Origin: Mya arenaria
Lineage: Eukaryota > Mollusca > Bivalvia > Myida > Myidae
Assembly (NCBI RefSeq): GCF_026914265.1
Contig: NC_069126.1
Span: 73,276,732-73,340,731 of the forward strand
DNA length: 64,000 nucleotides
Direction: 5' to 3'
How positions within the stretch are numbered: the first letter of the stretch is position 1; every line of letters starts with the position of its first letter. This document shows positions 25,372 to 37,488 of the stretch, in pieces. Below the pieces are notes generated by a model. That model saw only the letters and a program-made list of their open reading frames with translations. It was not told the DNA's origin and searched no databases. A program made the position numbers and the translations under genes.

Positions 25372-26996
25372 CTGTATATTTCTTTTCGATACGGCATTGT
25401 TTAGTACCGGTAATATCGAAAAAATGAAAGTTTTCATGTTGCGATACTTAGCCATGTTATGATGAGTGACTCGTACACACGAGCCCATTACTCGCGTGTT
25501 CGTAATTGTATTGCGACAAAGTGAAATGTTACACTACCTTTATTTGAATTATCATATTCAAACTTAAGTATGATTTCAGTCTTATACTCGCTTAGTATTC
25601 AATTGAATTTCTTTATGTTACAATATATAATCGTACGCTCGTTAATAAGGTGAACACATAATGTATAACATCTGGTTTGCGTTGTTACATAATATTCCAT
25701 GTACAATGAAAACTACAGAGACAAGCCCAGTAGTCGAGATTTCAAAAATAACTGCCTACTTACGAAACTGTTTTCGGTTCGGAATGTGTATTTTGGTACA
25801 GATCTGAAACAGGTTAATATACATATATATCATCCTACATGCAACTTGACAAAAAAGATTAGATATGGTCGAGCGTCATATGCTGGCAATTAATCGATAT
25901 GTCTATCCGTCCGTATACTTAAGTATCATTTAGCCTCCGAAGTAAACCTAATTAGGCGACAACAAACAAATACCTTAAAAAAATGCGCCCACAGTTTTGC
26001 CGAGACTGACTTTTTCCGTAGTTTATCTTGTAAAGATTACAAAATAAATGTTAAACATTATTAAATATTCTAGACGTTTTATTATTAATGACCGTTTGAA
26101 AAAAACATATAAGATATGTTCTAAAGAAGAAAATAATCTTCAAATGAACCGGCAAATTATCATCTTGGTCGGAAACGGAAGTCGATAACTTGTGATTATC
26201 AACAATAACAGATCGGAAAAAAAAACGTGTTCTTGGATAAAACATCTTTGTCAAACTGCCTAAATTGTGTTTATGCAGATGTTACCTACTATCCCGAAAC
26301 TGAACCTAAAACTTGGTTGATTAAAGTAACTGTTGCGTCAAATTACTGTAATTAATTTCGGACATGTTGGGTTTTCGAATATCATTTGCGGTTCAAATTA
26401 TCATGACTAACGAGATTATATGCCATTGTATTACATAAGGCAATCATAGAAAAGGAATTGTAGGCACCATGAAAGCTGAAAGTGTATTAAGCAGTTTCAT
26501 AATACTTTCTGCTTGTTGGGATATCAACAATACTTTAGAGGGGCAAAATGTACCAATCATGGCAGTAAACATATTGTACTTCAGAATTCGGAGTGAAGAA
26601 AGCACACGCGAATTCGACCAGATAATCTGCCGACTGATTGGCAGTTGACCTTTGGTACTCTACTTCTTACTCAATTTACAAGTGGGGTGTTAGAGAGGTA
26701 CATTATTCGGTCTTGTAGCAATGTTCAGATTACATGTCCTCGTGTATTGGGTACTACGCATAGACTGCTGGTACACATATACCTATCTTTCCCTCATGTC
26801 AACCTCTCAGTGTGTAACAATTAGTACAATTGTAATACAATTTGGTATGACATTTTGTTTTAAGCAAAACAGTACAATTAGTGTAGTGTTCTTCCAATTT
26901 CAAACGCATTTTTCATGTAAAACTCCTGCTATGGTGATTTGATATCATTTGTTTTGTATTATATTTGCATTCCCTAATTTTTTAATATAATGTTAC
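25372..26996. other. Intron between the transmembrane and first tail exons
   Basis: No coding or repeat feature was recognised. Open frames here lack domain signatures. Confidence 0.45.
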
Positions 26997-27131
26997 CTTC
27001 CCGTCCAGCACGCTTAATTGAGCAGGCGTACTTTAGTTTAATAAAACCAACGATGACAAATACAAGAAGTAGTGTTCCTCCAATTGATCCTCCAATAACT
27101 GGAGTAACGCTGAGCTGTCGAGCTGAGGATT
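26997..27131 (-). CDS. Transmembrane exon
   Basis: This 135 bp exon (45 codons) runs from GTATTTAG|AATCC to GGAAG|GTAAC, phase 1 at both ends. After a short linker (SSARQLSVT) comes PVIGGSIGGTLLLVFVIVGF, a 20-residue hydrophobic segment with glycine-rich small-residue spacing, and then the basic stop-transfer run KLKYACSIKR. This fixes a type I topology: Ig and FN3 outside, tail inside. Glycine patterns of this kind can pack transmembrane helices together, but that is inference here. Confidence 0.85.
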
Positions 27132-27541
27132 CTAAATACAACGAGAACCAATGCAGTAGTCAATGTACGCATACAAGTATACACTCGTTTACACAAATTG
27201 GTAAATATGTTAATGATTTTATATTATCTTTTTCGTAATCTTACAAAGCTGAACGGTTGTACCATAGACAAACGAATAACTTAGATTCTACAACACTACA
27301 ATAAAATCGTCGAGGAATGAATAACATACGTATATTCAGATATACATATTCTGGTGTCATTTTAATTGAGAAGAACATTCGTTGTACATTTTCAAAACGC
27401 TCATAAGAAAAAGATAATTTCTCACATTATAACCACATACTTAACAAACATAAATTGCATACCATGACATTATTTGATAATAGCATACACGAAAAAAGTA
27501 TTGACAAGGAAGGACATTTGATGCTCTTAATAATGCAATAC

Positions 27542-27862
27542 CTTTGCTATATTCCATTATTTCAAAACTCTGTTTGAACTCGACAGGATCAGTAGCTCCA
27601 ATATGGTTAAAAGACACGATTCTGGCGCTGTAAACCCCTGGCTCTAGGTTCGTTAAACTGACGTGAAACTTTCCATCGTCCTCTATATATTTTGATTCAG
27701 ATTCCTTGATGGTTGTAATATACATCCATGAACCATCTGAACTGAGAGACGTATTTAAAACAAATGTTTGTTCATATCCCCCGTTGAACCCCTTTTCCCA
27801 TTCAAAGTGTACAGTCTTGTCCGAAGTAGTCCAATCCAGGTCTGTTGGTGGAGACGGCTTGC
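27542..27862 (-). CDS. Fibronectin type III exon, membrane-proximal
   Basis: This 321 bp exon (107 codons) runs from CATTCAG|GC to AGCAAAG|GTATTG, phase 1 at both ends. FN3 signatures are KPSPPTDLDW at the start, VHFEWEKGFNGGYEQTF in the B-C strands, and LTNLEPGVYSARIVSFNHIG in the E-F strands, with the conserved Trp, Leu and Tyr positions. One FN3 between Ig domains and the membrane is common in cell-adhesion receptors. It lies immediately upstream of the transmembrane exon in the message. Confidence 0.85.
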
Positions 27863-28438
27863 CTGAATGTTTAAGTTCCAGATCAGACATCATGTGTACG
27901 GTTTAATAAACTCTTTGTTACTTACGACAGTATTAATATTACACATATTTAATATATATATATGCTAAAATTTATGTTGAATTGTTCTGAAAACTCACCA
28001 GCCTGTGTATTTTAAACACTTTATTTGAAATATTCATTACTTAATAGTTAAACAACTCAATAAAATATTAAATTGCAATTATTTTTAAATAAGGATATTG
28101 TTATTAATACCATACAAATGTTACACGTTTAGAATGGGCACACTTTAATTTGATGCAAAATCTTTAAAAGAAAATGCATTTTTATGTTTGAGTGTGATGA
28201 TTATAATGAAACAGAAATGATTTGTGTAAAGATGTAAGAAAAAAATCCTTTATACTTGTTTTTTTAATAAAAGGCTACGTAAGTTAAAAATGAACCGAAC
28301 TATTGTTCATTTTTATTGCTTGTTCGTTTTACTTTTGTTCATGACAATTGAGTAAAACATAATAATGCACTAAATGAAAAATATTTTTGGTATGCATAAA
28401 ATTTAATTGTGCCCCTTTAAAACGTATATTAATCATAC

Positions 28439-28771
28439 TTTGTGCCTTTATATCAATGCTTAAATTTGCCGTATTGATATCATTGGTTATTTGTATCTTG
28501 TATATCCCAAAATCCTTCTCTTCCAAGGCGCTGATAGTAACTTGTAGAACGTTTCCAGATAGATTGACTTGCTGTCCATAAAACACAGCATCCACAGACT
28601 CGTTCCTCAAATATACAGTGTATTTTTCATTCATCAATACCAGTTGTCCATCGTGTCTTATTACGCTGTGTGATGTGTATTCAGGAAAACTAACAAATGG
28701 AACCTCTATGGTGATGTTTGCTGACGTTTCTCCGGAAAAAGTTGTTTCCTCCATGAAAAATTGTGGAGATG
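28439..28771 (-). CDS. Large V-like Ig exon, membrane-proximal
   Basis: This 333 bp exon (111 codons) runs from CTGTTTGCAG|CA to CACAAA|GTATGA, phase 1 at both ends. It encodes an Ig-like fold without the usual cysteine pair. HSVIRHDGQLVLMNEKYTVY forms the middle, LSGNVLQVTISALEEKDFG the E-F region, then IYKIQ. It resembles the exon at 15624-15950 (SVTRYDGTRF, GDQGMYKLSG), so both may derive from one ancestral domain. There are possible N-glycosylation sites (NIT, NES, NLS). Confidence 0.8.
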
Positions 28772-29867
28772 CTGCAAACAGATGAAACACAATTCATAAA
28801 CATATTAAGGTTATATTCTCCTGCTGAGTACTATTTAATTATGGTAATTGGATGACGTTGCGATGTAGCTCCTGTTTTATAGACCAGCACAATTATATAT
28901 ACCGAGACAAGATACGTAATGGTGTCTTCGGCTTGTATAAAAATATATTATATGCGGTTAGAGTTGCTCTCCATCGATTTATTTATATTTATATCGCAGT
29001 ACACTCATATGAGGCTTCTCCACCAATTGAAAAAGCGGGAAAAACAGGAGTCAAATACAGTTTTACCATACAATTTCTGAACATTGGAACAAACATTAAA
29101 TGAAAGTATTGTAATATTAACGCAGAATACCACTTTGTACATCTAACATCAAGTTAAATAGCTTATAAAGTATTATTTGGATTTTAATATTTAGGCAAAA
29201 AGCAACAGAAACAAGCTCAGTAGCAAAAAGTTTAAACATAAACCCAGTTTAGTGGCACTGGGCAAACGCCAAATACATAGAACACAAAATCACAGACAAG
29301 AAACATAGAAGAACAGCACAAATCTCCACAAACAGCACAGTGCATACATACTATATATAAAAAATAGGTACGTTTATCAAGAATTGTTAGGTACCGCCTT
29401 GGAACGGTCAGTTAAAATGTAAATTTACTGTGGGTTTAAACCAATTTATGTGCACAAACCTCACTCTTATCCCAACAATCCTTAATAAAGATAAAACGCA
29501 AAAGGTAAACCTTATCAAAGTATGCATTAACTTGAGGAAACTTACGCTGTCCATATCACGTGATATTGAGTTTGAGATTTGTTGGTTTGTAGCTCTGACA
29601 TTTTTCGGCTAGTATTAAACAAAAGTGGGTCAAGCAAGTAATAATGATAAAGAGCTTACTCCTCACACATTCTCTGCTAAAAGAAGTTATGATAGTATAA
29701 GCTTTTGCAAACACATATCCTATCCATATCGTCAGCAATAGGGTTAACGATTCAAGAATATCAAAATATTTGACATTTCAAAACCATTTTTATTATATAG
29801 GCCAACTGTCGAATGCTGTAAGAATACTTGTTTAACGTACTTCCATTTAATTTGCCTAGTAACATAC
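28772..29867. other. Intron containing repeat R copy 2
   Basis: Apart from the R repeat, nothing coding was seen. Confidence 0.5.
29194..29544 (+). repeat. Dispersed repeat R, copy 2 (3'-truncated)
   Basis: It is very similar to copy 1 from its start through CATTAACTTGAGGAAACTTA and stops there. The last roughly 80 bp of the full repeat is missing. It lies in an intron of the receptor gene, in the opposite orientation to transcription. Confidence 0.8.
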
Positions 29868-30173
29868 CTAAGACATCAATTCGTTGTGAAGCAGTCTGAA
29901 TGAGTTGTTTGTTGAGGCCAGTAATTTCATTATGAACGTAGCAAGTGTATATTCCTGTATCCTGAAGTTGGAGGGAGGAAATGTTGACAGATATGCTATC
30001 CATCACTCCCGGGCTCTCAATGTGACTGTTTAGGACCACCACATCACCCACTCGTTGCACAAAGTCTGTGAAGTTGTACACAGCTGGGACTCCTGATGCC
30101 TTGCACAGGAGATCAAGTGGTGTGTTTTCGAGTAATAAATTAGTCGACTGGATTATAGCAACATCAGGTGCAT
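29868..30173 (-). CDS. Canonical Ig exon after the array
   Basis: This 306 bp exon (102 codons) runs from TTTTTGTAG|AT to TCTTAG|GTATGT, phase 1 at both ends. It begins DAPDVAIIQS, has LLCKASGVPA on strand B and LQLQDTGIYTCYVHNE on strand F: a standard Ig domain with both disulphide cysteines and DxGxYxC. It differs clearly from the array exons and appears once. Confidence 0.85.
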
Positions 30174-32646
30174 CTACAAAAACAACTGGTGTGAACTTTT
30201 GTTCTGTTATACCTATCGGAAGTAGGATTGTTGTGTAACTATAGTTATGTTATTACAATATGGTTGTAATAATAGCATTGTATACGTAAAAGACAAAAGA
30301 TAAATATCTGTGTACTTGAGTTTAAAAATAGGAAATAGAGGACATTTTGTTTTGTTTGTGCTGAGAGCATGATTAAAGGGAGTAAAAACCAAGCCATAAA
30401 TCGTCAGTCTGAATATGCTGTCGACGTAAGACTTAATCACTGATAAAATGATTCGATCGATATGAACTCGCGCTTTATGATTTGCAGCGGTGCGGTATCG
30501 AAAAAAATATATAGGTATTCCTGTATGAAATCCTGATAACTTTATTAAAAATGGAAGTTTTACAATTTATACACTTATATAAGGCTGAAGATATAAACTT
30601 TTATTTGATATAAAATACGCCCATAATAAAAAATGGGAATTCAAACGGCGAGTTAAAAAAGCTGTTAAATGGAAATCGGCAATAATATACCGCCAGTGCA
30701 GGTATTAAATAAAGGATTGGTCAAAAATCTTAAAACTTTATCCTTAAAACATAATAAGTGCAATTTATACACCGATTTAAAGGTAGGAACATTATCTTCC
30801 ATATGCTATAAATAAAATTGTAACAAAACATTATTTATCAATAATTATATAAAGCAAAAAGGTAAAAACATTCAGTGACAATGGACCGATTACAGTGCCG
30901 GTGCCGGTTAACAAAAACGGCGAAAATATAAAGAAAAAAACAACAACAACAACATTAAGTTTATGCCGAAATAAAGACTAGCTCAACTCTTTCAAACATC
31001 GAAATTTGAACCTAAGAATTATTATTTATTATTTCTTTTTCGAGTTCAATGTATAAGGAAATTGAGAAATGATATATTTCGACTGCATTCAAAGCCGATG
31101 GGCGTTATTTACAAATTCAATAGAAAATACTATCACAGATATTGGTTACGATATGACCCTCTTAGCATTAAATATGATATATATGTCATTGCATCATTCC
31201 CGTAGCAACCTCCGATGCATATATTGAAAAGAAATGACAAACTTAACGCTACGAATTGAGCAACATTTTTACGTAGAAATTTATTAAAAACCGTGCATTC
31301 ACATCTATAAGTATGCTAAATCAAAATTATGCGAAGCCTTTGATGAAAATATATACATATACGATTTTAAAACAAATATAATCACCTGTGTGACGCACTT
31401 TCTTTTATAATTACCACATTTCAAAACCTAATTGATGACTTACATTTAAATCAATTTTGCTAAATAAGGTACAATACCATCGAGCCATATTTATACCATG
31501 ACATAAATAAGTTGCTCGTATTTACAGGATAAATATGTTAGGAAACAAACACAATTAACCTTCTAAATGGCAAAATCCGCCATTTTGTCCGAATATCATC
31601 GATCCGAATATAAGGACTTGAACATTTGATTCTAAAAAATATGATTATAAAACCGAAAAGAAAAATATGATAAATATGCAGAAAAAAACAAACATTTACG
31701 GCTGAAGGATGTCAATTTACTAAAACAATCTATGCTAAATCTGGGACGAAATAATGAAAATTTACACAGTATGTGTTGGATGTTTTCACGATTCGTCACA
31801 GGAGGGATGTGCGCAATGCGCATGCGCGAACAACATGTTCGCCTTTATGGCTCGATTATCAGTCACTTTGTTATTGGCCTAGGTGTGTGTAAGAAGACGT
31901 TTTTTATGTAACAACTCTGTCGTACTGACAGACTTGGGATTCAGGGTTTTAAAAGACCGAAGGGGCTCTCCACCATACTGGGAAAGAGTAAAAAAAATAG
32001 TTTTGCCTTAATACGATTCTTAGGTATTTCCACCTGGTTTACATCATTTTTTACAGGTGATACTCGTTGGGTTCATTTACTGCAAATCTTATGTGACAAC
32101 ACACAGTTTGACTCAGTAATTACTTAACTATGTTTTGTACACCAAAACTTATTGTACTGAAACTTACAATATTTATCTAACCTTTATTTCTTTATAAAAG
32201 TGATAAACTTGTAAAATATATAGTGAATAGTAAACAGGAATTAATCAGCTTATCTCATTTGGTTGTCCATTCACAAAACGCTTTTGAAGACAGCCATCTG
32301 TCCGACTTGAGGACCTTATTGTAGTATATTTGAACTTGGATTTTCTTGCACATGGTAAATGTTTGTTTGATACTTCAAAAATAGCAGTTGTGTGAAATTA
32401 TTAAACAACATCAGTACATTATATTCAATCCGAATTTAAAGATTTTTTATGAAATAAATAAACCGTAAAAGGATAAGATCAGACAACTGTTCAGCACTCG
32501 CAGGCGGTTCTCGTGTTTTTATTTGTTGTGTCGTAGCGTTGTCTTAACTCAAACGGGAGCCATAATCGACTGTATTATATCTCACGTGTCCTGCTAATAT
32601 TAAAATCTAAAATACACGACATTAGCCAATCCGTACTGTTACTCAC
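30174..32646. other. Intronic, AT-rich, no exon seen
   Basis: I could not find a coding exon or identify a repeat in this stretch. Confidence 0.45.
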
Positions 32647-32842
32647 CGGGTGCTATTATTAATGTAACCCTCGCGTGAGTCCCAATATAAACACTTGAAT
32701 TTTCCAAAAGATCAAGTCGACTAATGCAGAAAATAACTTTTCGGACCATCAACATACTCCCTTGCAAAACAACTGATTGTGAACTGATCAACACGTTGTT
32801 ATTTGAGGTTTTATCAATTATAAAATGAATGAAATAACTCAT
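32647..32842 (-). pseudogene. Possible degenerate half-Ig exon
   Basis: The frame ends at a good phase-1 donor (CACCCG|GTGAGT) after LENSSVYIGTHARVTLIIAP, which reads like the second half of an Ig domain. SSQSVVLQGSMLMV precedes it. The frame is closed upstream by a stop, so a full domain does not fit, and I saw no convincing acceptor. It may be an exon remnant or a short alternative exon. Confidence 0.35.
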
Positions 32843-33076
32843 TATGTGTGTTTTGAATTTCTTTACTTATGTACCACTAAATTTCTAAAATTAAAAATCA
32901 TTGTTAAAATGCTCCAGAATCTAAAAATAGACATTTCAATAAACCGGAAACTGTTAATCATAAGACGCTATAATAACGCCGGAAAAATTCAAACACTTCA
33001 TAGTTGATAATAATGATCTTGTTGGCCCCTTGTTTAATTGCAGACGTAACCAGTGTTCGGTATAATTAAATAAATA

Positions 33077-33190
33077 AAAGATGCCATGGAGGATGATAGA
33101 ATATAATTTTATCCCGAGAAAATTAATATCAACTGAGGGGTGACATAACCGTTCTCGGGTTAATATTATATCATTCTCCATGGCATTTTA
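33077..33190. repeat. Small fold-back element (imperfect inverted repeat)
   Basis: The left arm (ATGCCATGGAGGATGATAGA onward, to CCCGAGAA) and the right arm (TTCTCGGG to CTCCATGGCAT) are imperfect reverse complements of about 42 bp around a 25-30 bp loop. It could be a tiny MITE or a hairpin. It lies in an intron between array exon 10 and the following exons. Confidence 0.65.
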
Positions 33191-33578
33191 TATTTATAAA
33201 ATGAGCCATGGATGCTTAGTACAGTATTTAGTCATGATAGCGATTTCCATCTTTATCAACAAACACAAATCTGATAACGTCATGATACCTCCAACATCAT
33301 ATTTGAATACATTGTCTTAAATATCGCTGACTTTTATACTCATATTTCGAATCTGCTTTAAATGTTTAAATGTTAAGTTTTATATGTTAAAACATGCTTG
33401 CAATGATACAATGTTAAAATGCATTACTACTCAAAACTTGTGCAATCAGGAGCCCCTCGTTTCGAGTGACATATCGGTATCTACACATCACGTCAATTAT
33501 ATTCATGTATATACATGGTAGGTGAAACACTATCGGCAATAAAAAGCGCCGGCTTATTCTCGCTTTCATTCTACTTAC

Positions 33579-33845
33579 ATTTGACTGAGACATTCACTGT
33601 TGGTCCATTCTTTGAGCGACCTGATCCAGGGTTCCTTGCCTGACACATATAGGATCCGGCCTCCGCTCTCTCCGCCTGACCAAGGTCAAGTTTGGCTGTA
33701 GAGCTGACCGTCACCCCTGATCTGGACCACGTGTACGTACAGGCCGGGTAACAAATGGCAGAGCACGTTATAGCCGGTATAGTGTTTCCCTCGGTCACCG
33801 TGTAGGACGTGGTTGATGGGGACAAAGACACTGTGTCTGGACCGT
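33579..33845 (-). CDS. Array Ig exon 10 (3'-most)
   Basis: This 267 bp exon runs from ATATTTCAG|AC to CAAAT|GTAAGT, phase 1. It encodes DGPDTVSLSPSTTSYTVTEG, then ITCSAICYPACTYTWSRSG and EAGSYMCQARN. It has the standard B and F cysteines plus the extra CYPAC pair. It shares the NTIPAITCSAICYPAC form with exons 6 and 8. AERAEAGSY replaces the more common VRGEAGSY. Confidence 0.85.
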
Positions 33846-35013
33846 CTGAAATATTTATAAAGTAAACGAGTTTTTTAAAACAATATATTATTACGAAGCG
33901 CCTCAGCCCCAATTAAAATAAGTTTTTAAACATTTATTGTTTGATATTTTATGCTTGAAATATATGCATCTTAAAAATGAGCTCCATTCTCTGGAAATAT
34001 TCAGTTTACATACGTACTCCGAAAGTCAACCGAAATGTCAGCTGAAACAACTAATGATGCAGCTACAGAGTTTGGTGTGCAAAACGACAATCGAGTTACT
34101 TCGAATAAGTTACTGTTCATAGTCATATCAAGACAATATAGACGGTTAAGAATCTCTTTATTTCCAAAAGAATGTAAGATACTCACCATTAACTATCATG
34201 TTTTGGTCAGAAATTGGTTCAGGGAGAGCGATATTTAATAAGTACATAGATAGCTGGTTTTTCTATCTTTTATACCCTGTATCTGTAGGAGTGCCTTTAA
34301 CATTTTGAAAGGCTGATTTGAACGAAAAGCCAAATATAAACATGCCTGTTCTTCACTTTCTATGTCATATATTATCTATATTGAAATGTGAATAAAACCC
34401 AGCGGAGACATTTAAAAATCATTACATTAATGATACAACATTTTTTGATAATATATCAACACAATAGGCCACTTTCATCAATATATCTATATCTCTCTAT
34501 CATCGTATTGGACAGGTACATTGATAACCTGCATCAAGTCATAACGTCAGGCAGTGGCCTGTTACAGTAGTTATAAACAAGAAAAATATAAAAAAGATCC
34601 CCTTACCTTCTCATTCAAAGGCATGCTTTACCTCATTGATGAAGTGATATCACTGACTTGTATAATGATGACCGGTTTAGTAATCGCTTTTTATTGTTTT
34701 TTTAGAATGAATTTTCAATGTCGTATAACACTTATAAAATCGTTACTAGAAGACCAGCGGTAAAATACAAACTTCGGAGCATCCTCAACTAGGCTATTCA
34801 ATGTTTCTAGTGCTTTTCATTCGTTTACATAAACATAATATTTTCTGTGTTGACTATTTTAAATTAGCACTGATACCTGCAAAGTGAGTGTAGAAACGTT
34901 CATTGCAAAATGTAAAATGTACTTATGTAAGGCAGTAAAACCTGAGAACATTTTGCAAGAGCATGCACTACTGTTAAAGTTATTAGAATAAATTAGACAT
35001 GAAATATTCTCAC

Positions 35014-35277
35014 ATCTGATGGTGACTATTACACTTGGTCCACTTCTTGAGATGCCTGAACCTGAGTTCCTTGCCCTACAGACATAGGAACCGGCCTCTC
35101 CTCTCTCCGCCTGGCCGAGGTTCAGTGTAGCTGTAGAACTAACCGTCACCCCTGATATTGACCACGTGTATGTACACGGGTAACACGTGGCAGAGCAAGT
35201 TATAGCCTTGATAGTGTCTCCCTCTGTCACAGTGTAGGACGTCTGGGTTGGGGAAAAGGACACGTTCTCTGGACCGT
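35014..35277 (-). CDS. Array Ig exon 9
   Basis: This 264 bp exon is one codon shorter than the others. It runs from ATTTTCTAG|AC to AGAT|GTGAGA, phase 1. It reads FSPTQTSYTVTEGDTIKAI and then CSATCYPCTYTWSISG. The missing codon changes CxPxC to CYPC. The flanking intron no longer resembles the other units as well, and decayed exon copies sit just upstream. Confidence 0.85.
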
Positions 35278-35289
35278 CTAGAAAATTGG

Positions 35290-35690
35290 TTAAAATGGTT
35301 ATTAAAGATAAATAATTGTGTGTCTGTACAGTGGGGGTAACACATCGTATAAATCGTTATAAATAATTGTATACCCTTAGTCAACGAGTAAGACGTGGCG
35401 GGCGGACGGGTCAAAAAAACGTTGTCGGGACCGTCTGGAATATTGGTAGACGTATCTGTATAATAATGTATTCAAACATGTCGGGTTTACATGTTGCCAA
35501 TATGCAGTTATATTTTCCAGGGTTTTTGCCTCTGTCACCGACTTGGACGTGGTGAACGATGACAGAAACATTGGATATACGCGCATGGTTGGTTACAAAT
35601 GGACACATTATAAACCACCGAGTTGTCGCTCTCAGCAACAATGCATGACTTTGTTAACGGGAACAGATACGCATCTGGATCCTTAGTAGG
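35290..35690 (-). pseudogene. Cluster of decayed Ig exon copies
   Basis: Three fragments of the array exon lie side by side. One begins at 35434 after an intact CCAG acceptor and reads DGPDNVFLTRPPATSYSLTK, then decays towards MCYPHCTDT. A second, at about 35585-35480, reads MFLSSFTTSKSVTEA, then ITAYW and VNPTC. A third, near 35690-35640, shows only DPDAYLFPLTKS. None keeps a complete domain, F-strand cysteine or donor. They explain the larger gap between exons 8 and 9. Confidence 0.7.
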
Positions 35691-36289
35691 ATTTATTATG
35701 TGAGCTCAATACGTGTGTACTTTTTTAATATTGGTATCGACCTAAAATCTAATTTGCAATCTTGGTTTATATGGCATTAGGACTACTAATATATCAGTAA
35801 TAAATGAATATAAAACAATGTATTTTGTCAAATTCTAAAATAAGTATTGAACAAATGCTTCTAAGGACGAATGATGCTGGGTTTGCATACGTGTCAGTTT
35901 TTGCTGCGTAGCTATCCGTCAATAAGGGACTGTTCAAATCATTTGTGTGTTTGATGTGCATACATTGAAAGTCAGTGTATTGATATGAAAGGGAAAGGTT
36001 ATTATTTGTAAACATGTAGCTAAAGAACTTCAAATAATATCTCTACATGTAATGCATTTATACAAAGAATATCACAGCATGTATCGTATATAACGTGGGA
36101 AATTAAAATTTAAAATGATGTGATGTCAAACGTTATTACACATGCTATACATCAAACAATGTTATTACGCTATTTCATGACGGAGACGTCATCTGTTAAA
36201 TATAAGTTAATATATGCATTTAAGTGACTTAATTGCAAACATTAAACAAGATCTGCCCGAAGCAATTGCCAAATGCCCCCGACTGGGCC

Positions 36290-36930
36290 TATTCAGATAG
36301 ACATAAATAGAGCACAATAGCTGCAAAACATATATATATTGATCGGTCAAGGTGTTTGTGTTTGAGGACATTGGGGCCCTGAAAATCAACCTGTTGACCC
36401 CAGAATTAATAGGGGCCATCTGCAGGTTATGCCCAAATTCTCAACAAAATTTGAATATCGTAGGCCAGGCACACTCTCCTAATCAATATGACAATCGTTT
36501 GGTATTTAAGGTCATCATGATCGTAACATTTGACCTACTAACCTCAAAATTGATGATGGTCATCTGAGGCGAGGATGAACAGGCATTCTCTAGTTATCAA
36601 TCGGACAAGCTTTTTTGTTCAAGGTCTCTGCGACTTAGACTTTTGACCTACTGATCACAAAATCAATAGGGTTATCTGTGGGTCATGTCTTAATGTTATA
36701 TGTCTTTGGCGTTTACCCAGTCATTTTTTGCTACTGAGCTTTTTTTCTGTAGCCTTTTGCATATATATTAAGGAATGTGAGGATCTTAGGTTCAAGCGTA
36801 CTCTAGTTGCATTGGTCTACCGACCGACTGACGGAGACGTACAGACGGACGGACGAACAGACATAAGCTTTACCGGAACAGTTTGCTCACACACACTGTT
36901 GCAAAAAATAATAATGTTTGAATGATAAGT
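36290..36930. repeat. Degenerate repeat block with a nested fragment of repeat R
   Basis: Phrases of the type TTTGACCTACTAACCTCAAAAT with ATAGGG and TCATCTG recur at about 36385, 36530 and 36645. The block ends in a GACC/GACG-rich run (CCGACCGACTGACGGAGACG). This looks like a worn dispersed repeat. Bases 36702-36772 are an inverted, internally deleted piece of repeat R. Confidence 0.6.
36702..36772 (-). repeat. Dispersed repeat R, short inverted fragment
   Basis: Read on the minus strand it gives ATATGCAAAAGGCTACAG, GCTCAGTAGCAAAAA, then GGTAAACGCCAAAGACATA. This matches the first part of repeat R with a roughly 25 bp deletion. Confidence 0.75.
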
Positions 36931-37488
36931 AATCAAGTTGGGCATAATTATCTCGAGTTAATCGAATTAAAAGTTATTATGACCAAAACAGTATCATCAA
37001 ATATCATCATGATGTGGATAATAAATATTATCTTTTGTACTATGATTTGCTGACGCCAACGCCGCAGATACATTCGACGCAACCGACGCTAAAAGTAATA
37101 ACTAGTGGTCGCCTGAAGGTGATTTTTTTTATATAAGATGACCTGTAAACTTCTAGCAATAAAGTATGACAGTTAAGAAATACACTGCAGCCAATACAAA
37201 CTTAAGGAAACGCTCCAAGCAATGAAAATAATTCGAAGAACACACCAACAAACTTTCAACGAAACGGTTTGAGGTCTAACAGAGAAAAAAATGACTGTTT
37301 GATTAAATTCGTAAATCTTTAGAAAAGGTGACACCCGTGTCAAACTATATCAACTCCCGTGTCATAATATCACGACTCCTCTACACGAAGTAAACTAAGC
37401 CGTTACGCCCGGTGGGTCCTTATTCTTAAGTGTTCAAAATACTTCTATACACTGGCTATTTTCTCGTTCTCACATACATTCAACTTAC

